NCBI RefSeq assembly: GCF_036323735.1
Contig: NC_086022.1
Location: 69,694,702-69,758,701 of the forward strand
DNA from: Rattus norvegicus
Lineage: Eukaryota; Chordata; Mammalia; Rodentia; Muridae
DNA length: 64,000 nt
Direction of reading: 5' to 3'
The notes beneath the pieces are model-generated. The model ran no database searches. It had not been told where the DNA came from and saw only the letters and a list, made by a program, of their open reading frames with translations. Position numbers and translations under genes: made by a program. This document shows positions 22,109 through 33,954 of this stretch, one piece after another (the stretch's first letter is position 1; each line of letters opens with the position of its first letter).

Positions 22109-22360
22109 GGGGAGAACTTGCATTTAATGTAAGGTTCACAGCATCTCCTTGCAGAGATGGGTTCTGATTTGAAGAAGGCCTTTGGACCTTACAGATTGGG
22201 AACTAAAGTTGATCTGTGCTCATGAACATGGTCTTGGGAGCTACAATGTTTGGAATTAATTGCATCAAGGGCACAAAGCAGGAAATTTAAATAAAACTAT
22301 ATCGTCCTCAGATTTAGTTTGATCTCCTTCTTGAAAATGGTTCCTCTGAGATAGTCCTTT

Positions 22361-22408
22361 AAGATTCTAATTCACGGGGGGGGGGATGGGGAAAAAGATT
22401 CTAATTCA
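22361..22408. repeat. 20-bp G-rich micro-insertion with 14-bp direct duplication
   Basis: The 14-mer aagattctaattca occurs at 22361-22374 and again at 22395-22408. Between them is a 20-bp insert: c, eleven g, then atggggaaa. The layout (duplicated target, G-rich body, short A end) looks like a minimal retrotransposition or templated repair product. Confidence 0.75.
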
Positions 22409-22664
22409 TCTAATTATTATCTGGACACATGCCCTTTATGGTGATCCAGGCTCTGTTGGATCTAGTTGTCCCAAGATCAGCAAAGAATAATCTCTGTGGT
22501 TGTTGGTTGTATCCCTTAACTATTTATTGAGGCCTGAACATTTGTAGAAAACCAAAATGGAAACAGCACTCACCTTGACCTTAAAGTCTCATGGAACATG
22601 TTAGAAACATGAGAGATTAGAGTACCTTTTCCTCTGGTTTGTTTTACAGGGTTTATTTTGCTTT

Positions 22665-22840
22665 AATTATATATAGAGTCATATACACATGGATACAAGT
22701 GCCCATTGAAGCCAGAGGTGTTGGATCAACCTGGAGTTAGAGTTACTGGTAGTCGTGAGCTTCCTGAAGTGAGTGTTGGGAACTCAGGTCCTCTATAGGA
22801 GCAGTATAAGCTCTTTACTGCCAAGCCATCTCAGGAGCCC
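22665..22840 (-). repeat. B3-type SINE
   Basis: Reverse B3-like landmarks: caagtgcccattgaagccag, aggtgttggatcaacctgg, gggaactcaggtcctctata, aagccatctcaggagccc. Confidence 0.68.
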
Positions 22841-23875
22841 TCACTTTGTGTTTTTTTTTTAATCTTTACATGGCATGCCAATAATGTTTAGCAATATTTG
22901 CACAGTGCTGAAATAAAGAAGGAATGTAAAAGTCACCCACAATCCCTTCCTTGCCAACTCAAGTTGTTTTCAGTAGCCCATGTTCCCGTTTACTTTGTGG
23001 CCGTATGAATACATAATTTCTTTTGCATAAATTATGATTTTTCTTCAACAGTATGTAGATATTTTGTCATATTATCACTCAGCTGCAGTCGAGAGTGTAT
23101 TTTCCTGCTTTGGCTGCTTTCATCATGCTGGAAGGTGATGTGTAAACTACTGAGGGAGAAAAGGCATTAGTGGTCTTCTGTAGTAATGGACCATGCACAC
23201 TACACTGCTGGTCTGCCAGAAAGATCTGCCCATTGGTGCAATAGTAGCATGACGACTATGAGAATGACCCTCTACTTTCTGATTGGGATTGGAGGACTGC
23301 CTCATAGAGATCTCAAGGCTGTTATTGTTAACCTGGTCAAAAGCCAATGTGCGGGCTAGTCATAAGTGTGAGGTAGAACCCACTTTTGTACTGTTAAGTG
23401 ATCATATTGTCCAAATGTCTTTTATTGTTTATATTCATACCTGTAGATTTGTGTTGCTGTCCATCTTGGTCAAAGAAGCTTCTTTCTTCAGTGGGCCATG
23501 GTTAATGTTGAGATCCATTACTGGTCAAAGTGCTAAGCATAAGAAATGCTTAAGTGTTCAACCATAGATGGGTCTAGTATTAACTTCCTCCTACCCAGTG
23601 CTCAGGGAACATCATGGAAGATAGGGCAGAAAGAATGTAGAAGCCAGAGGATGGGGAAGAGGGCTCTGAAATACTGTCTTTTGGACATGACAGGGCCATT
23701 GTCCACATGAAATTGCTGCAGCTATGATTATCTGTACATGGTCAAGCTGTTCACCATGGATCCCTATCCCAAGCCAAGGAGCTATTGAGAGAGGGAGAGT
23801 CACTTTTCTTTAGGAGTGTGGCCCTGGCAGGCTGCCCAGTGAGTGGCTGAATACTTCATGCATTGTATGGGCAAC
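22841..23875. other. Single-copy intronic sequence
   Basis: No gene and no clear repeat beyond a short T-run at about 22850. Confidence 0.5.
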
Positions 23876-24285
23876 TGTGCTGGTTAGTTTATGTCTTGGT
23901 AGAATTATTCGGGAAGAACCTCAGTTGAGAAAATGCCTCTATAAGATTGCCTATAAGAAGTATATAGGGCTCAGTATATAGGAACCCAAGAACAAGGCCC
24001 TGGGTTCGGTCCTCAGCCCTGGAAATAAAAAAAAAAAGTGTATAGGGTATTTTCTTGGTTACATATTTAATGTGTTCAGGGCTAACCAATAAAGAGGGCA
24101 GTGGTGCTCTGGGCTGGTGGTCCTGAGTTGTATAAGCAAGCAGGCTAAAAAAGCAATGTGAAGAAAACCAGTGAGGAACATTCATCCATGATTTCTGCTC
24201 CAGGTTGTTTCTAGGTTCCTGCCTTTGTTTCCCTCAGTAGACTGTGTTCTGGATATGTAAACCAAATAAGAAGTTTTCTCCATAA
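23876..24285 (+). repeat. LTR-like rodent interspersed repeat with ID inside
   Basis: Starts tgtgctggttagtttatgtc, then agaacctcagttgagaaaat, gcctctataagattgcc, after the ID attttcttggttacat, ctctgggctggtggtcctga, gtataagcaagcaggct, tctaggttcctgcctttg, tatgtaaaccaaataagaa. The tgtg... start suits an LTR, but I cannot name the family. Confidence 0.7.
23970..24035 (+). repeat. 5'-truncated ID SINE inside LTR-like repeat
   Basis: The ID 3' half is clear (aaggccctgggttcggtcct, then cagccctgg and an A-tail). Near-identical 12-bp flanks (aagtatataggg at 23958-23969, aagtgtataggg at 24036-24047) mark the insertion. Confidence 0.82.
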
Positions 24286-24350
24286 CGATAGATTTGAGGT
24301 GTAAGAAAGAAGAGTGTTGTTTGAGAATGACTTAGATTGCTCAATTAGTA

Positions 24351-24621
24351 TCTCTCCTCTCCTCTCCCCTCCCCTCCCCTCCCCTCCCTTCCTCTCCCCT
24401 CCCCTCCTCTCCTCCCGTCCCTTCCCCTCCTCTCCTCTCCTCTCCTCTCTTCTCCTCCCCTCCCCTCTTCTCCCCTCCCCTCCCCTCCTCTGCTCTCCCC
24501 TCCTCTCCTCTCCTCTTTCTCCGTCTCTCTGTCTTTCCATCTTTCTCTGTCTCTGTCTCTCTCTGTCTCTCTTTCTGTCTCTCTCTTTCTGTCTCTCTGT
24601 CTCTCTCTTTCTGTCTCTCTG

Positions 24622-24705
<84 letters not shown>
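24351..24705. repeat. 355-bp near-pure pyrimidine tract: (TCTCC)n then (TCTC/TGTC)n then (CT)n
   Basis: The first part is built from ctcctctcccctccc-type blocks, the middle from tctctgtctc blocks and the last part (about 24649-24705) is pure CT. Long Arg/Glu- and Ser/Leu/Pro-rich frames across it are artefacts. Confidence 0.93.
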
Positions 24706-24707
<2 letters not shown>

Positions 24708-24894
24708 AACTATTAAAGTCCAGGGACTAGTGAGATGGCTCAGGTAGGTAGAAGTTCTAACACCATGTCTGATCTTTGGGCCATGGCATTTTATCACAGA
24801 AATAGAAACCTTAACTAGAACACTAACAACAATTTGACTCAGTGTGTTATTTATATAAAAAAGAGAGAACATCAAGTTGGGGAGCAGATGTGTT

Positions 24895-25005
24895 AGGGAG
24901 TCTTAGTGGAGAAAGTAGAGGGAGGTAGTGAGAGTAGATTTGCCAAAATACATTGTATAGACACATGAGACTTTCAAATAAATTTTAAAAATTAAAAAAA
25001 GAATG
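24895..25005 (+). repeat. L1 3'-terminal fragment
   Basis: The end resembles rodent L1 termini: tagagggaggtagtgagag, gccaaaatacattgtataga, tttcaaataaattttaaaaa, ending in an A-rich tail. Confidence 0.55.
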
Positions 25006-25009
25006 ACAA

Positions 25010-25565
25010 CTTTTTGCTGCTACTACAGGGGTAGGTATGACCAATATCACATAGAAACTACCAGACTCTATATCCCTGTTTCTGGTGGGAATGTCAGGGG
25101 ATGTTTTTTAGATTGAATTTAAACTAGAATTTATGCTAATGAGACTGTGACAGACATTGCACGAGAGCGAAGAATACAGAGCTGAGAAAGGGCCCCCAGA
25201 ATAGGAACAGTTACTTTCAGGGTTCTTTGTCCTCAAGAAATAGATTGTCCAAGGCCCATTAGAGGAGAAAAGCCAACTTCTGAGCCTCTTCAGAATTTCC
25301 TGGTGAGGACTCAGTTGTCTTTGGGTTACAGTAGGGCCAGTAGGAGTGCAGGGACTATCACCTGATGCCTGCGTTCGGGAGCTATGGCTGGGATGCTGGA
25401 TATAGACCGAGTGGTGATGCCAGTTTGCTGCACATAATTATGTGTAAGTTCCATCTCAAAGCAAAACTAGTCATTCTCAATTAATTCTTTTGTTCTCCTC
25501 ATTAAACCCTAGTTAAACTATTCCTTGCGGTATTGATATAGAAGAGATCTGTGAGAATGTATTGT

Positions 25566-25599
<34 letters not shown>

Positions 25600-26515
25600 T
25601 GTATGTGTGAGTGTGTGTGTGTGTGTGTGTGTGAGTGTGTGTGAGTGTGTGTGTGTGTGTGTGTTAAATTAGATTGAGAGAGACCTAAAGGATGAGTAAA
25701 GCAGCCTTCTGAGAGTGTGTAAAGGTGTCTCTCTGGAGCAGAATAATTGGCTTATGGATCAGCCTCTGACAGGGTGAGGCCCATCCTGAGTGTCACTGGC
25801 ACGATTCAACAGCCTGGACGCTAAGGTGGAACAGAAGCGGAAATAAGGGGCAGCCAGCCAGTGTGAACTCACTCTCCATCCTTCTACCTTCTGGCAGGTT
25901 CCTCCAACATGATCTCACGTCACGATGTTCTTTACCGCACCTCAGGCTCAAAGCAATGGAGCCAACCGAACAAACTGAAATGATGAGCCCAAACAAGCCT
26001 TGTTTCTTGTGCACTTTGTCATCATGCTGAACTGTGGCTAACGAGGAACTGAGACATAAGAAAGGAGCAGGGCCGTGTTTCCGGGTCAGAGACTCACCCT
26101 GCAAATGCTGTGGTGTGTGATACAGATGTCACTAGTGTCCTTCTCACAGCATGGCAAATGTGGCTACTCAGTTCAGCAGAGCACACACCTTCAGAATACA
26201 TTCCTGAGCAGAAACTCTGGCAACTCTTAGGAACTGATTAGCACTGGCACTTGGAAAGAAATCATTCCAGACATAAGTCATTCTTAAGTGGCCTCAAATT
26301 AGATTTATATTTTGAAAAAGTTTCCAGTTTTTCATGAGAGGCAAGCTACCTTCTTTAATCTCACCATATCCCCAATTAGGACCACAGGCTAATCTTTACA
26401 GACTGACCAAATACCCCCCTCCATCCCCCATCAATGAACTATTCCCTAGATACTAAGTAGACAGGGATGGAGACAGGTGGCAACAGAGTAGCTGGTTATA
26501 CTCTGTTTGCATACA
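25010..26515. other. Single-copy intronic sequence with one GT array
   Basis: No gene is supported; a 103-codon minus frame at 25793-26104 shows no recognisable family. The (GT)n array lies at 25567-25664. Confidence 0.55.
25567..25664. repeat. (GT)n microsatellite with GA interruptions
   Basis: About 98 bp of GT units broken by four gtga-type interruptions. Confidence 0.92.
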
Positions 26516-26517
26516 TT

Positions 26518-26620
26518 GTATATTTTATTCATTCAACTCAATCAGGAAACATTCATTATCAATTTTGTCAGGCACAGCATTAGGTACAGGGAATACAAAT
26601 TCAAGTAGGACATGCTACTC
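26518..26620 (+). repeat. L2 3'-end relic
   Basis: Text ttattcattcaactcaatca, ggaaacattcattatca, ggcacagcattaggtacagg, gaatacaaattcaagt follows the L2 terminal consensus on the + strand. Confidence 0.6.
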
Positions 26621-26820
26621 GGTTCCCAGGATATTGTAGTATGACTTACATTATTTATCTCAGTTTTAAGTTTCTTGAGGGGAAAGCTAGACAGTTTTCA
26701 CCCCTGGATCCACTAGGTGAAGCATAATGTTCAACGGTCTGTGGGAAACTTAGCTGGTTACTACTCCAGTGTTTCAATGCTCATACTGAATCTAGACTTC
26801 AATAGTCTTAATTTTATATT

Positions 26821-26877
26821 CTCTCTCTGTGTGTGTGTGTGTGTGTGTGTGTCTGTCTGTCTGTCTCTCTCTCTCTG

Positions 26878-26932
<55 letters not shown>
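26821..26932. repeat. Compound (CT)n/(GT)n microsatellite
   Basis: Order: ctctctct, GT run, tctg units, CT run, then a long GT run ending at 26932. Confidence 0.92.
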
Positions 26933-26933
<1 letters not shown>

Positions 26934-27080
26934 CATGTGCTCAACAGATAGAGGGGCGGGGAGAACGTGAAGAGAAAGAAGACAACTTGTAGGAGTCAGA
27001 GAGTCTTGGGAATGAAACTCTACTCATCGAGGTTATTTAAGCTTTCAGATGGAATTGACACAAAGTGAAAATGCTCCAGA

Positions 27081-27222
27081 CCAGTGGTTCTCACCTTTCC
27101 TAATGCTGTGACCCGTTAATACAACCGCCCCATGTTGCAGTGACACTAACCAAAAAATTATTTTGTTGCTACTTCATAACTGTAATTTTGCTGCTGTTAT
27201 GAGCCGTAATATAAACATCTGT
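27081..27222 (+). repeat. URR1-like DNA transposon fragment
   Basis: Starts accagtggttctcacctttc, then aatgctgtgacccgttaata, tattttgttgctacttcata, actgtaattttgctgctgtt. This is a common rodent nonautonomous element that I believe is URR1 (hAT-type). It is cut off where L1 sequence begins. Confidence 0.65.
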
Positions 27223-27224
27223 GT

Positions 27225-27435
27225 TTCAGAGACTGAACCACCAAACAAAAAGCCTACAGGGTCTAGACCTACGCCCCCTCCACATTTGGAGCAGATGTGG
27301 GACTCGGTCTTCATGTAGGTCCCCTAACAATTGGAGCAGGAACTGCCTCTGAGTCTGTTACCTACCATTGGATTTCCTTCCCCTAGCTGGGCTGCCTGAT
27401 TGGGCCTCCTGTTCAAACTGGAAACTACCAGTTCA
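27225..27435 (+). repeat. L1 3' UTR fragment, sense
   Basis: Landmarks shared with 16747-17400: cagagactgaaccaccaaac, gggtctagacctacgccccc, cttcatgtaggtcccctaac, aattggagcaggaactgcct. Confidence 0.72.
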
Positions 27436-27671
27436 GAGACTCCAGATATGAATATGAAGCTTTTGACGTTCTTTCTGGATATACTTTCTTAGACGTTTGC
27501 AAGATCCGCGTCTTAATAATTGAAGAATTAATTTGCTTGAATTAGGCTGCATTGGTACTAATACCAGAAAATTACAAAAGTTAGCACCTGTGCTGAAGGA
27601 TAAATAATAATTTAGGGAATATAGTGGCAAAATATGCCAGATGGAAAAGTAGATAAAGTTTGGGGGAAAAC

Positions 27672-27885
27672 TATTTATTTATTTATTTATTCATTCATTC
27701 ATTCATTTTTTTTACTTTGCATCCTGATTGCAGCTTCCCCTCTCCTCCCAGTACCCCTCACATAGCCCCTTCCCTATCTCCCCTCCCCTTCTCACCCTGG
27801 CACCTCAAGTCACTGCAGGACTAGGCGCATCCTCTCCCACTGAGAGCAGACAGGCAGCCCAATTAGGGGAACAGGATCCACAGGC
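27672..27885 (-). repeat. L1 3' UTR fragment, antisense
   Basis: Tail-side tttattcattcattc microsatellite, tttactttgcatcctgattg, the pyrimidine tract, then ggcagcccaattaggggaac and aggatccacaggca. It parallels the element at 10191-11302. Confidence 0.78.
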
Positions 27886-27899
27886 AATTGAAATTTTAT

Positions 27900-29030
27900 A
27901 AATTTTTCTTTCATTCGAGGGACAGAAAGTATGGGAAGGCTTTCTGGTAAAAAGTCAGTATCTGAAGCAGTTACATAATATTAGCTTGCCAGTCCTTCGA
28001 AGTCCCTGTGACGTGCTGGGGCTGTAGGAGGCTACATCACTTACAGCCAATCCCTTTTGATTTCCCACCCCCAGCCCTTCCCCCCAAAACCTGCTGACAG
28101 CTAGAGATTAGGTATCAGGCAATAGTTACAGCTCAGGTTCTATTTAGAATTCACTATTTAGAATTCAAAATGACCTTAGAAAAGGCCATGGAGAATAAGA
28201 TTTAAATGGCTGGGGACAGGGTGAGGTATGAAAGGTCTGTCTGAGAGAAGTAACTTTGTCAGACTAGTGTCATGCTGAACTAGCGTCCTTTGTCCCCTGG
28301 GCCATGTAAGAACTAAGGGCAACTGACCACTGGCCCGATTGTAGAATGGTCTGCAGATGAAGTCTAGCTGTGTATTGTTTTCTCCTTCAGGCATGTTGTT
28401 CTCTGTCTATCATAGGCTCCTCCCAGCTCTCTTTCAGTTTCTTTCGACCCCTCTGGTTTGCCCAAGCTCCCACTGCCTTTTCCTACCACGTCCTTGTGCT
28501 CTCACTGCCCTTTGCTGTCCACTGACCTCCATCACCCCTCAACTTGGACCATCTTTAAAGAGAAAGGCAACCTAGCTAGACTAATGGCAGATGTGGACAG
28601 CAGGCGGGCCTTAGCTCTTTATGGAGTACAGCTTCTGAAACAGAATGGTCAGAGGTAGCTTTTCCCTTTGTACTTAGTAATATGTCAGGATGGTAGAGTG
28701 GGTGATTGTCCTCTAAAAATGGCAAAATATCAGCAGAATCGTGATATACGCAAAAGCCTAAGATTCACTGTAGTCCCATATTGTACCTGTATCCTGCCCC
28801 TGGGGCTGCTATGTCTACATTCCTTTAGTCCTTCACAGGGAAAAAAATTAATCCTCTGCAGGTAGCTTTCCCATGCCAAGTAGAGCTTGTATGACACATG
28901 GCTACAGACTAGAAACTATTTCACCTCAGTATATCCCAGTTAATACAATGAGTTATGTTTAAATACTTCTGATGTTGCCTTGTAAAGGACGAATGCAGCT
29001 CCATTAGTTCACAGGTTATATAATTGCCAG
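27900..29030. other. Single-copy intronic sequence
   Basis: No gene, array or assignable repeat is seen. Confidence 0.5.
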
Positions 29031-29145
29031 TTAGTAATGGTGAGGCCTAGCTAGTGTCACCTGTTTCCTCTGGCCCTCAGTTTCTTTATCTCTGGAATAA
29101 GAAATCAGATCAAAGGTAACATTCAACTGTAAAATTCTAGGTTTC
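29030..29145 (-). repeat. MIR SINE relic, interrupted by L1
   Basis: Reverse MIR-like text: tgtttcctctggccctcagt, ttctttatctctggaataag, followed by aactgtaaaattctaggttt where an L1 inserted. Confidence 0.5.
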
Positions 29146-29309
29146 CCCAGTGAACTAGACTGTGGGGGGGGGAGGGCGGCAATGGGGGGAGGGTTGGGAG
29201 GGGAACACCCATAAGGAAGGGGAGGGGGGAGGGGGATGTTTGCCCAGATACCGGGAAAGGGAATAACACTCGAAATGTATATAAGAAATACTCAAGTTAA
29301 TTAAAAAAA
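29146..29309 (+). mobile_element. Young rat-type L1 3' end, 5'-truncated
   Basis: The G-rich 3' UTR part (tgggaggggaacacccataa, aggggga) is followed by gcccagataccgggaaaggg, aataacactcgaaatgtata and actcaagttaattaaaa. A perfect 15-bp duplication (aaaattctaggtttc) lies at 29131-29145 and 29310-29324. Low divergence suggests a recent insertion. Confidence 0.92.
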
Positions 29310-29448
29310 AAAATTCTAGGTTTCATGGTACCTGTCTTCTTGTGCTTCTAAGTTCCATTTCAGGAGTGTTTTGCTTAAGAAAAATTTCACTAACATTAGT
29401 CCACTCATTTGTCTACCAATCCACTCATCTGTCTGTCTATATATTCGT

Positions 29449-29615
29449 CCACCCACCTATCCATCCATCCATCCATCCACCCACCTACTCACTCACCCAT
29501 CCACCTACCCACCCATCCATCCATTCATCCACCTACCCCCACCTACCTACCCACCTATCCATCCATCCATCCGTCCATCCATCCATCCATCCATCCATCC
29601 ATCCATCCATCCCAT
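29449..29615. repeat. (CCAT/CCAC)n tetranucleotide array
   Basis: Imperfect CCAT/CCAC/CCTA units run for about 165 bp, with the purest part at 29556-29611. It causes His/Pro/Ile-repeat frames in all three + frames. Confidence 0.92.
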
Positions 29616-29769
29616 CCGTCTACCCGTCTACACATCCCATGCACACCAAGAATGATAGTGAATGTCATGAAGTATAACAGTGAGAGTTCAAAAGCAATAG
29701 AGGGTATTACCTTTTCTCTGAGAAGCTCACACTTCTGTATTGGAGGTAAACATTAAATAGGTAGAAACA

Positions 29770-31030
29770 AGAAAATAATGAATATTCATATCATGAATTG
29801 TCTGTAAAGATATTTTTAAATGTGTGGAAGAATATACATTTTTGAGATCTTTATACACATGAGTTGCTTTTATTTATTTATTTATTTATTAAACCATAAG
29901 TAGAAATATATATTTCAGGATGACCTGATAACCTAGCCAATTAGGAAACAGTTGGCAATAAATGGCTGGCTTAAGTAGGGGCTCAGTGTGGACTAGTTTC
30001 TAAGAAAATTTTGATATGAGTGGGTTGGGAAATTGTATCCTGTCTCCTAGTTTTGGAAAGATGCTCCTCATTAGCACTGCTTTTCTTTGATATATGTATA
30101 TATCACTTAAATATGTAATTAGTCTTAGTTGTTAATGCCAAGACTATGGGTGGCAATAAGTAATAAGTTCGGGTTCCCAGCCAGTATCTGGGACCAGAGA
30201 TGACACAGTTTCCTATGTCTGTCTTCTGTCTCTGGGCCTTGGACTCATCCACTAAACTGCATCCTATTTCCTAAAACTTCTTGGCAAGTCTTCTTTCCTG
30301 GGCACTGCTCCTATCCAGTTTCCTATCTCCTTCTCTAGAATCAGAGCTCCCAGCTGCCAAGCTAGGAAGCTCAACTCAGCCTGAAGAGCCCTGTGGCTGA
30401 AATCAACTCCCTTGGGTGTTGTCTATCAGCTGACACTAGGGCGATGATGGACTGTTGGTCATTGTCTCAGGCTTGGCCTTGAGTTGGTAGTCTTTCTGCC
30501 CAGGCCTGCTACTTCTACATGCAGATCCTTCACACCTAGCTTTTAAAATCAATTTATCTCAAAGCACAACTTAGAAGAATTGTGGTTCAAGTGAAAGAGA
30601 CAAGCCTGCGCACTGGTCAATCAATAGTCTTAATGCCTTTTCATTCTTCTCAAAAGGGCTGTTACTGAGGAGACCTACTATGCATCCAGGGAGCTGTTCA
30701 GACTCCTTCTATTTGGTTTAGGTCAATTCCAAGACATGTTTCAGCAGGAATCAGACCAGTAGAGAATGAAAAATATGAGGGAAAGGGAAAAGAGCTGTAG
30801 ACCCTTGTATCTAGTGGCCACTATGTTGAACAGGTGTTCATCAAGGCAATTATGTAATAAGTCGGTGGCGCAGTAGGATTAGAGGATATCAGATGCCTTA
30901 ATTTTGTCTCTTGGTCAGAATTTTTTATCTGAGAAATACATGTTATTGAATGAAAGAAGTGGAATAATAGATCCTCAGTGGTTAAAACTTGTAATTATAA
31001 AAACAAGGTTGACTATGAATCATTACATAG
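29770..31030. other. Single-copy intronic sequence
   Basis: No gene is supported. A short (TTTA)n run lies at 29871-29891. Confidence 0.5.
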
Positions 31031-31039
31031 AGGCAAAAA

Positions 31040-31545
31040 CTCAGTTAAACATAGTTGAAAGGTATAGTATTACCTTGATACTAAACCCCAAAAATCATCT
31101 GAAAGAAAAAATTATAGGTCTATACCTCTAATAAACATGGATACAGAAGTTCTCAATAAAAATCCAAATTCAAGGACACATCCAAAATATTACCCACCAT
31201 GATTAAGTCAACTTCATCCCAGATACAGGAATGGTTCAACATAAGTAATTCAATAAAGGTAACCCGCCATAGAAACAGATTCAAGGACAGAAACCATGCA
31301 ATTGTGTCATTAAATGCTGAAAATGCTTTGACAAAATTCAACATCCCTTTACGATAAAAGTCCTGGAGAATCTAGGAACACAGGAGGACACACATGAACA
31401 TAATATAGGCAATACACAGCAAGACCATGGTCAACATCATGCTAAACAGAGCAAAACTCAAAATCATGGGCAAGATAAAGATGACCACTGTACATTATTT
31501 TCAGATCTCAATAATGTAGAAGCAAGGACTTGTTCCTACCACTAT
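31040..31545 (+). repeat. L1 ORF2 fragment (reverse transcriptase region), decayed
   Basis: Text follows L1 ORF2: ataaacatggatacagaagt, aattcaaggacacatccaaa, gaatggttcaacataagtaa, tcattaaatgctgaaaatgc, tttgacaaaattcaacatcc, atggtcaacatcatgctaaa. Frameshifts and stops break the frame, so nothing functional is encoded. Confidence 0.85.
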
Positions 31546-31559
31546 TCTAATAGGATGTA

Positions 31560-33950
31560 TGAGTCACCAGATGGTTGTTTAGGGATTTCTATAGATAGGA
31601 ACTTTCTCTTTTTTTCTTCCTAATCCTTTTCCTTTCTGTTTCCTATAAAACAAATGATGACACACATTGTTTAGAGTTGGGAATATATCGATATATCACT
31701 AAGCAAGTTCATTGTGTGAGAGCATCACAGGGTGTGCTTACATAAGCTAGGATGTTGTCTCTCACTGACCAAAAGCTGTTCTGTGGTTTGAGTAAACGTT
31801 TGGGCAGTGTGTCCTGACTTAAACATGTTTTATGGGGCCACGTTTGGCCCCAGCAGAAGAATGTCACCTTCAGATGTGCTAGAACTAGTGTCATCCAGTC
31901 AGCCAGTGCCATGTTCCCCCAGCTACACTTCCCAGAAACACTTTCCCTCATCCAAAGAGTTTTTCCTGAAGGAGAGATATTCTTGTGGATTTCTTGGGGT
32001 TCCTTTCCCTCACTAGACCTGTTGGAGAAGACCAGATCATTAGCTATTATTCACAGGAACAATGATTAATTTCAAAGTTTGAGAAAACATTAGGGTATTC
32101 CTTTCATCCTAAGTGTTAAGGACAGGTCTGCTCAGCCACCCTCTGAAGGTTTTGCATTGTTGGCAGTTGTGTGTTGGCAAAACAGGAGCCTGATTGTTGC
32201 GAATGAGTGAGAGCTCTGCGGTTGCTTTATTCTCCTGGTTCAAGGTTAAGCGTGGCGTCTTCATTTTCATTGTCTTTCCACTCTGCAACTGTTCCTATGG
32301 ACCCTGAAATTCCTGTGTAGGTTTGAGGGGGTGCCTTGGTTTGTCCTGTAGCTCTTCAGAGACTCTCTTGGCTGGAGGGCTCTGCCATCTCTCTTTTGGA
32401 AGGGGTCAGGGTACTTCTTTCTTTGGCTTCACTGTTAGGCTATCCTACCGTATAGTCTGTCTGAGGAACTGGCATGCCCAAGCCTCTGCTCTCCTAACTT
32501 TTCCTGACTTCGAGTATTCTGGCTGCAGACTGGCCTCCAGGTCCCTTGGTTCTCAGCTCATTAGAGAGGAATCACACCTCATGCTGTGCTGTGTTGGGTA
32601 TGTGGCAATGTCTTACAAAGACTTCTGGCAGTTGACTCTCTGTTTTATTCAATCTCTCTTCCCTAGGGCTCTGGCACCAAGCCCTGGAGCCACAAGCCTG
32701 GATACTTAAAGCCATCCATCCCTCTGTATTTGAAACAACTGCCTACTCACTCTAACTTCTCACCCTTGGCCCAAGCTTGGGCAGTGACCTTTTTGTCAGA
32801 ATGAATATTTTCCAGGCACTCTTGTTGGTTCCACATAAGCTTCAGGAAGCCTGGAGAGGAACAGAGACAGGTAAGCCTGGAAGTACACTGAACATATTTC
32901 GAATTCTAACCAGATTTTCCCAGCTCTAAACTATGGCTGCCTTATTGGCCTTCAGGATGTACACAGACAAGTCTAAGGCCCAGGCAGTGCTAGTTTGGGC
33001 AGCTTAGATGCTCACAGGATGCTCTCTCTGTGTTTCCAGGGAGGCACTATTTAGGGCCTGATTCAGATTCCTGTACAGACCAGGACTCCAAGAACATCTT
33101 AATTACAGAATTAAGGTGGACTTTGGTCTGTGATGTGCTTGTCCTAAGAACTCTTTCCCTTTGAAATGTCAATTTCTTAAAACGTTTTAGGTCCTGAAAA
33201 ACTTATCTTCTTTCCTACCTGTGGAGACTTAACAGTATAAAAGGAAAGGAAAATCGCCTGGGTTGGGGTACCTGTGTACTGGTAGAGAAGGGAAGCACTG
33301 TCTTTTTATGAGGGAGACCAGTTCATTTTATGGTCAAAGAGTCAAAGTCCTGAGTCATTCTATGACGTGGGGAAGTACCAAGAACTGCGAGATAGTGCCT
33401 ATAGCCATAGACATCAGGACTGTGTGACTCTGGCTTTGTGTTGGGGAATCCACAATAAATGAAGCCGATTGGAGGCTGCACCTGACAGGGCTGTGAACTG
33501 TGAAGCTCCTTCTCCCTCAGGACTCTTCATCTCCTCTCCTTCTTCTGCTCTTTTTGACTTAGAGTGTTCCCTGCATATGTTCTTGATATGTCAGCATATA
33601 GCTTATTCACCGCCATTAGTTTCTTTGGTATAGGTCGATCTTATGGAATGCTGTCCATGCTGGCAAAATGCGCTCGGTCAGTACTCCTGCTACCTCGTTC
33701 ATTCATGTTGCTAGTTCAAGATCCTCACCTAAATCCCAGTTCATAGTTATGCAAGGTGGTGGCTGCTGTTTTCTAGAAGATGGAACTGTGGTGAAGGTGG
33801 TTGTCCCCTCCCCTGCACAGTGAGTAGTTTTCACAGGGCAGTGAGTGGTGTAGGCCATTCGGGCACCAGGGCTGCAAATTTCCATGCCAGGCACAGAGCT
33901 CCTGTCCCTGGAGGGCTTCTCTAGGAGATGCTTATGAAGTGACGTTCAAT
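31560..33950. other. Single-copy intronic sequence
   Basis: No gene or array is supported. A 128-codon + frame at 32323-32709 shows no recognisable family, promoter or splice context and is treated as chance. Confidence 0.55.
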
Positions 33951-33954
33951 ACAC

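Noticed and set aside
24314..24875. 138-codon + and 176-codon minus low-complexity frames
   Set aside because: They read the 355-bp CT tract.
29449..29615. CRISPR-like array of short regular repeats
   Set aside because: The units are 4-bp CCAT/CCAC microsatellite repeats with no spacers, in a mammalian genome.
31040..31545. L1 reverse transcriptase as a functional gene
   Set aside because: The ORF2-like text is a short fragment with stops and frameshifts; no ORF1, promoter or complete domain is present.
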